A stretch of DNA of 38,209 nt, from contig PNOH01000040.1 of assembly GCA_013824715.1 (NCBI GenBank), forward strand, positions 1 to 38,209. The letters are read 5' to 3'. Below, in pieces: positions 32,076 through 38,209 of the stretch (its first letter is position 1; each line of letters begins with the position of its first letter). The stretch comes from Odoribacter sp. GTDB taxonomy: Bacteria > Bacteroidota > Bacteroidia > Bacteroidales > Prolixibacteraceae. Under the pieces are notes generated by a model. That model had not been told where the DNA came from. It searched no databases and saw only the letters and a list, made by a program, of their open reading frames with translations. A program made the translations under genes and the position numbers.

Positions 32076-33749
32076 CTATTTCAGGCCAAACTCAATGGCT
32101 TTACCCAATGCCACGTACTTTTCGTAGAGCCTGGCATATCGGGTCGCATTGGCCGGAATTGGAGAATAGGTTGTTTCGAAACCGCCACCCATTTTTTTCT
32201 GTGCTTCGGAGATGTTCGGATATACACCGGCAACTACAGCGGCTGCCATTGCTGAACCCAATGCACAGGCCTGTTCGGAGCGGGCGACCTTAATGGGCAT
32301 ATTCAGTACATCGCAAACGATCTGCATCACAAATGGCGATTTTTTAGCCACACCGCCCAAAGCAATCACACCATCAATACGAACGCCTTCGCTGATAAAA
32401 CGGTCAACGATCGCTTTCGAGCCAAAGGCAGTGGCTTCGACCAAAGCGCGGAAAATACGGGGGGCATCCGATCCCAGATTTAATCCGGAAATCGCGCCTT
32501 TCAAATTCTGATTGGCATCCGGTGTGCGGCGGCCATTCATCCAGTCAAGCGCCACAATACTGCTTTCTTCCATCGGAATCAATTCGGCTGCTTTGGTCAG
32601 TTCGGGGATAATGCGCGATGAAATTTCAGCAATCAGTGTGGCTTTGGTAGTTTCGTCAATCAGTGTGCTTTTGACAATAATCTGTTCAGATGGCCACATC
32701 AGAACATTTTTAAACCACGCATAAATATCGCCGAAAGCCGATTGACCGGCTTCCATACCCAACATTCCCGGAACAATTGAGCCGTCAACCTGTCCGCAAA
32801 TTCCGCTGATCAGTTTATCGCCAACTTCTTCCATTGGGGCAATCAGCATGTCGCAGGTTGAAGTTCCCATCACTTTGCTCAGGTAATAAGGTACAATTTC
32901 GGCTCCAACTGCGCCCAGGTGGGCATCAAAAGCCCCTACTCCAACTTCAACGGCAACGGGCAAACCTAATTTTGATGCCCATTCCGGAGTTAAATGTCCG
33001 GCAGAAATATCGCAGGTAAACGTTTCTTTAAACAATCGCTCTTTTAATCCACTCAGCAACGGATCAAGTTTGGACAGAAATTCCTCGGTAGGTAATCCTC
33101 CGAAAGCTTCGTGCCACATGGCTTTATGACCAGCCGCACAACGCGAGCGTTTCAGTGTTTTCGGATTGGTATTACCAGTCAGTATTGCAGGTATCCAGTC
33201 GCAATGTTCAACCCATGAGGTGGCTGCGCGATAAACGCCGGCATCTTCGCGGATCACATGCAGCAATTTGGCCCAAAACCATTCCGAAGAATAAATGCCG
33301 CCTTCAAATTTCGTAAAATCAATGTCCCAGGCTTTGGCCAGTTGATTGATTTCATCAGCTTCCTTTACGCCGGTATGGTCTTTCCATAGCACAAACATGG
33401 CATTCGGATTTTCCTCAAATCCTGCAGTTAACGACAGTGGAGTTCCTTTTTCATCAACGGCAACCGGAGTGGATCCGGTGGTGTCAACAGAAATTCCGAC
33501 AACATTCCCGGCAACTCCGGCAGGAGCCAGTTTCAACGCCTCAACAATGGTATATTCCAAACCTTCCAGATAATCTTTCGGGTGCTGGCGGAACTGGTTG
33601 TTCGGCGCATCACAGTATAATTGTTTTTTCCACCTCGGATATTCGAAAACTACGGTGGCAACTTCATTACCGTTTTCGGTGTTCACAATCAACGACCGGA
33701 CAGAATCGGTACCGTAATCCAGTCCGATGGTGTATTTGGGCTGATTCAT
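32076..33749 (-). CDS. araB: L-ribulokinase
   Basis: A 557-residue FGGY-family kinase that phosphorylates L-ribulose to L-ribulose 5-phosphate with ATP. The N-terminal phosphate loop is in TIGLDYGTDSVRSLIV (7-22). The VGAFDAHLGAVGAE and KVMGTSTCDMLIAPMEEVGD segments are typical of AraB, and the second lobe carries GGVAKKSPFVMQIVCDVLN and ACALGSAMAAAVVAGVY. Length matches bacterial AraB. It is the last gene of a GH97-araD-araB run, 115 bp after araD with a repeat in between. No L-arabinose isomerase (araA) gene is in the window. The convergent TonB receptor ends 69 bp away. Confidence 0.95.
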   Translation of the reverse strand: MNQPKYTIGLDYGTDSVRSLIVNTENGNEVATVVFEYPRWKKQLYCDAPNNQFRQHPKDYLEGLEYTIVEALKLAPAGVAGNVVGISVDTTGSTPVAVDEKGTPLSLTAGFEENPNAMFVLWKDHTGVKEADEINQLAKAWDIDFTKFEGGIYSSEWFWAKLLHVIREDAGVYRAATSWVEHCDWIPAILTGNTNPKTLKRSRCAAGHKAMWHEAFGGLPTEEFLSKLDPLLSGLKERLFKETFTCDISAGHLTPEWASKLGLPVAVEVGVGAFDAHLGAVGAEIVPYYLSKVMGTSTCDMLIAPMEEVGDKLISGICGQVDGSIVPGMLGMEAGQSAFGDIYAWFKNVLMWPSEQIIVKSTLIDETTKATLIAEISSRIIPELTKAAELIPMEESSIVALDWMNGRRTPDANQNLKGAISGLNLGSDAPRIFRALVEATAFGSKAIVDRFISEGVRIDGVIALGGVAKKSPFVMQIVCDVLNMPIKVARSEQACALGSAMAAAVVAGVYPNISEAQKKMGGGFETTYSPIPANATRYARLYEKYVALGKAIEFGLK

Positions 33750-33784
33750 TTGTATTTAGTTTAAAGTTTTGAGTTTCGGGTTAA

Positions 33785-33866
33785 TTCCAAGTTTCAAGTT
33801 CCAAATTCCAAGCAAAGCTTTGTTCTTCGGACAGAACTTGGAATTTGAAATCTGGAATTTGGAACT
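33785..33866. repeat. TTCAAGTTCCA-type repeat forming a hairpin between araD and araB
   Basis: AGTTCCAAATTCCA (33797-33810) is the exact reverse complement of TGGAATTTGGAACT (33853-33866), with further TTTCAAG/CTTGAAA-type copies around. The right arm overlaps the araD stop codon (33865-33867). Similar TTCAAGTTCCA or TTCAAATTCCAG copies occur at 34561-34591 and 13077-13105, so this is a dispersed family in this genome. Confidence 0.8.
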
Positions 33867-34551
33867 ACTTTTGTCCGTAATACGCATCTATCCCGTGTTT
33901 CCTGAGGAAATGCTTATCCAGCAGAACCTGGCTCATTGAAGTTGCCGGATTTAGCAGAAAACTCCTGAAAGCCATTTTTGCAATCTCTTCCAAAACGACC
34001 GCGTGGTGAACGGATTCGTCGGCATTTTTTCCCCAGGTGAACGGAGCATGATTATTGACCAGTACTCCGGGAATCCTGTCTGCATCCAAATCCTTGAAAC
34101 GCTCAACGATAAGCTTCCCCGTTTCAAGTTCATATTCCCCGTTGATTTCTTCGTCGGTCATTTTACGGGTACAGGGTATTCCTCCGTAAAAATAATCGGC
34201 ATGGGTTGTACCAATGGCCGGTATGCCTTTACCAGCCTGTGCCCAGCTTGTTGCCCACTCGGAATGGGTATGGACTATACCGCCGATATTCAGAAAATTG
34301 CGGTAAAGTTCCAGATGGGTTGGTGCATCGCTCGATGGCTTCAGCTTGCCTTCCACCACTTTGCCATCCAAATCGAATACGACCATATCCGAAGGTTTCA
34401 TGGTATCATAAGAAACACCGCTGGGTTTAATCACAATTAAGCCTGTGCTGCGGTCTATGCCACTCACATTTCCCCATGTAAAAATGACCAATCCGTGTTT
34501 GACCAGATCGAGATTGGCCTTGCAGACTTCTTGTTTTAATTGTTCGAGCAT
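33865..34551 (-). CDS. araD: L-ribulose-5-phosphate 4-epimerase
   Basis: A 228-residue class II aldolase-fold enzyme that epimerises L-ribulose 5-phosphate to D-xylulose 5-phosphate, feeding the pentose phosphate pathway. The Zn ligands His94 and His96 are in [17 protein letters not shown], and His168 in [26 protein letters not shown] and the [20 protein letters not shown] block are characteristic of AraD. Length (228 aa) is normal. The [20 protein letters not shown] start is unambiguous. The TAG stop lies inside the intergenic TTCAAGTTCCA repeat. Confidence 0.95.
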   Translation of the reverse strand: MLEQLKQEVCKANLDLVKHGLVIFTWGNVSGIDRSTGLIVIKPSGVSYDTMKPSDMVVFDLDGKVVEGKLKPSSDAPTHLELYRNFLNIGGIVHTHSEWATSWAQAGKGIPAIGTTHADYFYGGIPCTRKMTDEEINGEYELETGKLIVERFKDLDADRIPGVLVNNHAPFTWGKNADESVHHAVVLEEIAKMAFRSFLLNPATSMSQVLLDKHFLRKHGIDAYYGQK

Positions 34552-34560
34552 ATATAAAAA

Positions 34561-34591
34561 GTTTCAAGTTCCAGATTTCAAGTTCCAAGTC
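34561..34591. repeat. TTTCAAGTTCCA repeat copy upstream of araD
   Basis: Two tandem variants of TTTCAAGTTCCA lie directly before the araD start on its 5' side (araD starts at 34551). It is the same family as at 33785-33866 and 13077-13105. Confidence 0.75.
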
Positions 34592-34606
34592 TGTCAGTGC
34601 TTTAGA

Positions 34607-34692
34607 GTCATTTATGGTCATTGATTGTCATTCAATTGTCATTCATAGTAAATCCAACTCGGCCAAACGCGAAGCTAATGACTATAAATGAC
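34607..34692. repeat. 16-bp inverted repeat in the GH97-araD gap
   Basis: GTCATTTATGGTCATT (34607-34622) pairs with AATGACTATAAATGAC (34677-34692) with one mismatch. Between them are GATTGTCATTCAATTGTCATTC tandem variants. To the right, ACTTTAGGCACTTTAGC-like variants continue toward the GH97 stop (34753). The 200-bp gap holds no credible gene, and on present evidence consists of repeat sequence. Confidence 0.75.
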
Positions 34693-34752
34693 GTGAAACA
34701 CATGACTCAAAATACTTTAGGCACTTTAGCTCACTCCAGGCACTCCGAACTT

Positions 34753-36690
34753 CTATTTCACCGGTTCGAGCCAGGCAGCAAAGCCACCACCCGGAGCCAT
34801 TCTTATTTTAATCAAATCACCTTTTACCACTGTTTTGGAAGAGCGTATAACACTTTCAGCATTGATTGCGGCATCCGGGGCATCTTCGAAAGCTACCATT
34901 CTGTATTTGCCTTCATCCAGAAAATCCATCTTTATTTCCAGTGTACGGGTTTCGCTGTTGGTCATTGAGCCAATAAACCATTCTTTTCCTGAACGGCGGG
35001 CTGATGTTATAAATTCTCCAATCTGACCATTCAGGATTTTGGTATCGTCCCAAACAGTTTTTACTTTTTTCAGGAATTCGACTCCTTTCTGATCTTTGTA
35101 ATTATCCGGATGGTCGCAGGCCACCATAAACGGGCTGTCATATACTACGAACTGGGCAAGCTGCAACGCCCGGGTTCCCATCACTTGCGCCGGTGTTCCG
35201 TTTTGAAATTTTTCGGGAGTGCGGTTCAGGAAACCTCCGGGGGTAAAATCCATCGGACCGGCCAGCATACGGGTAAATGGCAAGGTTACCATGTGCTCTG
35301 GAGTAACCCTCAGCGACCATTTGTTGTACTCGTTGCCCATTACCCCTTCGCGGGTAACCAGGTTGGGGTAAGTCCTGCTGAAACCATCTGGTTTGTAAGC
35401 ACCGTGAAAGTCAACCATCAGGTGATGATCTGCGGCTGTTTTTACAATCCGGTGGTACCAGTTTACCATTTCCTGATCTTCGCGGTCCATAAAATCAATT
35501 TTCACACCAGCAATGCCCCAGCTTTCATAAAGGGCGCAGGCTTTATCCCAGTCGGCGCGATTTACATCGGTCCAGTACATCCAAAGCACACATCTAACAT
35601 TTTTACTTTTGGCAAAGCCGAGAATCGCGGGCATGTCGAGTTGAGGGGCAACTTTAGTAATATCAGCCTCCGGAGAATTGAATTTTCCGTACCATTGCCA
35701 GTCAATAATCTGGTAAGGCCAGCCCATTTCGGCAGCCAGACCGATGTATTTCCTGATAGTTTCGTTGTCCATTCTCACTTCACCGCTCCACCAGTGGTCC
35801 CAGGCCGATATGCCGGGTTTAATCCAGCTTGGATCGGCAATCGCGCAAGGTTCGTTCAGGTTCATGATAATTTCTGATTCAATCAGCCCACCGGGAGTTG
35901 CACCCAGCATGATCACACGCCAGGGTGTCTGATGTGGAAATTTAAACCTGACCTTATCTCCGTTCACCTGCTCACCTGGCAAAGGCGCCAGTTGCGAACG
36001 AACTGCAAATCCGGTTTTTGAAAGGAACGGTTTTAAAGTCATTCCGGCATAATTGGTAATTTTAGCTTCGGTAATGGCTGCATAACAATCGTCAGCAACT
36101 TTTACCGTGATGGGCAAGCCAATGACCATTTCACCGGTTATTTCAGAGATATTTCTTTTAAAATACTCATTTTCCTGAGACGAAGAATAATCCTTATGAT
36201 CGGCTGCCCAACAGGTATGATCGGTGGTGAAATTAAAAGTAGTCAATTCGTTTGTAAGTACATATTCATGGTGGTTATCCTGTCCGATAAATTCTGTCCT
36301 GAAAGCTACTCCATCATCAAAAACCCGGAAAACCAGGTTCATTTGGCGGCGCGGAAACTCTTTCTCTTTCATTTCAAGTGTCAATTCCCTGCTATGATTC
36401 AGAATGCTGGATTTTCGTTTTAAAACCGGAGTCCAGGTTTCTTTAATTTCCCTGGCCGAAGACCTCAGCACCTCCATCCCAAACCCAAGGGGAGCCGCCT
36501 GTTTAAATTCAAAACTGACTTCAGAATTGATAAGGACAGGTTTCCCCTGATAAAAAATGCTGTAGGTTATTTTACTGCCAATTTCAATTTTAACCTCGCT
36601 AACCGATTGCGGCGACAACACCGAATATTGCGCCATGGTCGCTCCCATCAGGCTCAGAAAAGAAATAACAGTTAAAAGAAAACGTTTCAT
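34753..36690 (-). CDS. Secreted GH97 alpha-glycosidase
   Basis: A 645-residue enzyme with a signal peptide (1-20, ending GATMA). An N-terminal beta-super-sandwich (about 25-280, with FRVFDDGVAFRTEF) precedes a TIM barrel starting at KPGISAWDHWWSGEVRMD. Barrel landmarks are YQIIDWQWYGKF, CVLWMYWTDVNRADWDKAC, GVKIDFMDREDQE with Asp399, MVDFHGAYKPDG, and NLVTREGVMGNEYNKW with Glu448. In GH97 the retaining alpha-galactosidases use an Asp at the KIDF position as nucleophile and a Glu at the later one, while SusB-type alpha-glucosidases differ there. The residues therefore favour the retaining branch. It is first in the run leading to araD and araB. Confidence 0.9.
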   Translation of the reverse strand: MKRFLLTVISFLSLMGATMAQYSVLSPQSVSEVKIEIGSKITYSIFYQGKPVLINSEVSFEFKQAAPLGFGMEVLRSSAREIKETWTPVLKRKSSILNHSRELTLEMKEKEFPRRQMNLVFRVFDDGVAFRTEFIGQDNHHEYVLTNELTTFNFTTDHTCWAADHKDYSSSQENEYFKRNISEITGEMVIGLPITVKVADDCYAAITEAKITNYAGMTLKPFLSKTGFAVRSQLAPLPGEQVNGDKVRFKFPHQTPWRVIMLGATPGGLIESEIIMNLNEPCAIADPSWIKPGISAWDHWWSGEVRMDNETIRKYIGLAAEMGWPYQIIDWQWYGKFNSPEADITKVAPQLDMPAILGFAKSKNVRCVLWMYWTDVNRADWDKACALYESWGIAGVKIDFMDREDQEMVNWYHRIVKTAADHHLMVDFHGAYKPDGFSRTYPNLVTREGVMGNEYNKWSLRVTPEHMVTLPFTRMLAGPMDFTPGGFLNRTPEKFQNGTPAQVMGTRALQLAQFVVYDSPFMVACDHPDNYKDQKGVEFLKKVKTVWDDTKILNGQIGEFITSARRSGKEWFIGSMTNSETRTLEIKMDFLDEGKYRMVAFEDAPDAAINAESVIRSSKTVVKGDLIKIRMAPGGGFAAWLEPVK

Positions 36691-36889
36691 TTATTATTGG
36701 TTAAGTTTAATTTTTAAGTGCGTATTAATTTTAGGTTTCAATCAGAGTTGTGAAATAAAATGTAAATTTAACACTTATCTTTATATCTCAAAACTCATCG
36801 TTCATTTCTGAATATTTATTTTCGGCTATGCCAAACATTCGGTTCAGAATAAACGTTTAAATATGTCGTAAAACACAAATATATTTATT

Positions 36890-38182
36890 ATGCCAGTTAA
36901 TATACCGGAAACGGCCCGAAAAAGAATTGTAATCATCGGAGCAGGTTTTGGAGGATTGAAATTAGCGAAAAAGCTGGTTGGATCAGGATACCAGATCGTT
37001 CTGATTGATAAGAACAATTACCATCAGTTTCAGCCATTGTTTTATCAGGTTGCCAGTTCGGGAATAGAACCGAGTTCAATCCTATTTCCACTGCGGAAAA
37101 TTTTCCAGAAATGTAAAGATGTATATATCCGGGTGGCCGAGGTTTATTCGGTTGATACCACAAAAAAAGAACTGCAAACCAGTTTGGATATGGTCTGGTA
37201 CGATTATCTGGTCATCGCTACGGGTGTGAATTCCAACTTCTTTGGAATGAAAAATATGGAAAAATTTGCCATCCCTATGAAATCAATTTCTGAAGCTATG
37301 GCGCTACGTAACCACATTCTTCTGAACCTTGAGCGAGCTGTGACTTTGTTCGATAAGGATGTGGACGAGAAAAAAGCATTGCTGAATGTGATTGTGGTTG
37401 GCGGTGGCCCAACCGGGGTTGAAGTTGCAGGAGCCATTGCTGAAATGAAAAAATTTGTGCTTCCGAAAGATTATCCTGATTTGAATTTCGATCTGATGCA
37501 GGTTAATCTGGTTGAAGGTTCAGATACATTGCTGGGTGGCATGTCGGAACATGCCGCTGAAAAAGCATTGTTCTACCTGAAGCGTTTGGGAATTAATGTC
37601 ATGCTAAATACCCGAGTTACCGACTATGATGGTAATTGGTTACTTTTTGCCGATGGAGTAAAGATAAAATCCAAACTGGTGATCTGGGCTGCCGGAATAA
37701 GTGGCGAAGTTCCGGAGGGAATCCCTGTCGGTTCGGTTGGACGTGGAAAACGCATGTTAGTTGATGCGTATAACCGGGTAAAAGGTTTTGATGATATTTA
37801 TTCCATTGGCGACGCCTCGTTCATGTCAACTGCCGATTACCCAAATGGACATCCGCAGGTGGCACAGGTTGCCATTCAACAGGGAGCAAACCTGGCCTGG
37901 AACTTTAAAGCCATCAAAAAAGGGGAACTGGAAAAACCATTCAGGTATATAGACCGAGGATCAATGGCCACCATTGGCCGCAACCGTGCTGTGGCCGATC
38001 TCTCTTTCCTGAAATTCAGCGGTTTTATAGCCTGGCTCACCTGGATGTTTGTACATTTAATGGCTATTCTGGGAGTAAAAAACAAACTGCTTATTTTTGT
38101 GAACTGGATGTGGAGTTACATAACTTATGACCAATCGTTGCGCCTGATTTTACGCGCGGCCGAAAGTAAAAAGGAAATATGA
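36890..38182 (+). CDS. ndh: Type II NADH dehydrogenase (NDH-2)
   Basis: A 430-residue FAD enzyme that oxidises NADH and reduces quinone without pumping protons, on the inner face of the cytoplasmic membrane. The FAD Rossmann motif is IVIIGAGFGGLKLAKKL (residues 13-29), the NADH motif VIVVGGGPTGVEVAGAI (167-183), and the FAD pyrophosphate segment is IYSIGDASFM. The C-terminal hydrophobic region (FIAWLTWMFVHLMAIL, then LLIFVNWMWSYITYDQSL) is the membrane anchor typical of NDH-2. It is divergent from GH97 across a 199-bp AT-rich gap. The gene is complete and ends 27 bp before the window edge. Confidence 0.92.
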   Translation: MPVNIPETARKRIVIIGAGFGGLKLAKKLVGSGYQIVLIDKNNYHQFQPLFYQVASSGIEPSSILFPLRKIFQKCKDVYIRVAEVYSVDTTKKELQTSLDMVWYDYLVIATGVNSNFFGMKNMEKFAIPMKSISEAMALRNHILLNLERAVTLFDKDVDEKKALLNVIVVGGGPTGVEVAGAIAEMKKFVLPKDYPDLNFDLMQVNLVEGSDTLLGGMSEHAAEKALFYLKRLGINVMLNTRVTDYDGNWLLFADGVKIKSKLVIWAAGISGEVPEGIPVGSVGRGKRMLVDAYNRVKGFDDIYSIGDASFMSTADYPNGHPQVAQVAIQQGANLAWNFKAIKKGELEKPFRYIDRGSMATIGRNRAVADLSFLKFSGFIAWLTWMFVHLMAILGVKNKLLIFVNWMWSYITYDQSLRLILRAAESKKEI

Positions 38183-38209
38183 GTATCCGCTTGATTACCT
38201 AAGTTATCC

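Noticed and set aside
33785-34692. CRISPR array suspected from repeated short words.
   Set aside because: No regular repeat-spacer pattern and no cas genes; the words are imperfect inverted and tandem copies.

Overview
The window looks like a chromosomal segment of a free-living or environmental member of the Bacteroidota, most likely a Bacteroidales/Marinilabiliales-type polysaccharide degrader. This rests on two TonB-dependent receptors with an N-terminal carboxypeptidase-regulatory-like domain, many secreted glycoside hydrolases (GH42, GH97, GH116, DUF1080), weak or absent Shine-Dalgarno sequences, and families such as DUF5995, DUF6660 and the S37 and S9 peptidases. No lineage was confirmed by a search.

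Layout. 1-1950: a run of small genes led by a DUF6573-type protein, most of them unrecognised, which reads like the edge of an integrated element. It stops at a minus-strand tRNA-Leu(CAG) (2052-2135) whose 3' end faces it, the usual geometry of tRNA-targeted integration. 2375-7062: a stretch of decaying genes. It holds a class-1 isoprenoid-type enzyme that has lost its middle, the last ~40 codons of a GH2-like enzyme, an intact DUF1080 hydrolase, and a GH116 beta-glucosidase interrupted by one in-frame TAA. 7091-11693: a NatA/NatB-like ABC exporter pair, a DUF5995 protein and a GT39-type membrane glycosyltransferase. 11723-20748 (minus): GH42 beta-galactosidase, TonB-dependent receptor, PhzF-like protein, DUF255 thioredoxin-domain protein and S37 peptidase, all transcribed the same way. 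20951-26214 (plus): GNAT acetyltransferase, CrtI-type desaturase, squalene/phytoene synthase and a frameshifted two-lobed class V aminotransferase-like protein. 26290-29252: secreted S9 peptidase and dienelactone hydrolase-like protein. 29423-32006: a visibly AT-richer pair, a small Cys/His-rich DUF6660-type protein and a TonB-dependent receptor, behind a 9-1-9 palindrome. 32076-36690 (minus): GH97, AraD and AraB. 36890-38182: type II NADH dehydrogenase.

How the genes fit together. The enzymes suggest scavenging of plant or algal glycans (galactosides, glucosides, arabinose), with L-ribulose sent to the pentose phosphate pathway by AraB and AraD; the isomerase AraA is not in the window. CrtI and the squalene/phytoene synthase form a small isoprenoid-pigment module, with the aminotransferase-like gene 19 bp behind it. 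The DUF6660/TonB receptor pair looks like a regulated metal or metal-complex uptake unit, possibly acquired.

The most notable signals are the two-lobed PLP protein with a degenerate first lobe and a frameshift; the 9-1-9 palindrome upstream of the Cys/His-rich protein and receptor; the cluster of broken genes beside the tRNA; and several intergenic repeat families. These are an octamer tandem repeat starting in a stop codon, CACATAG inverted repeats, and TTCAAGTTCCA elements at three places. No CRISPR array, rRNA, transposase or integrase gene was seen.
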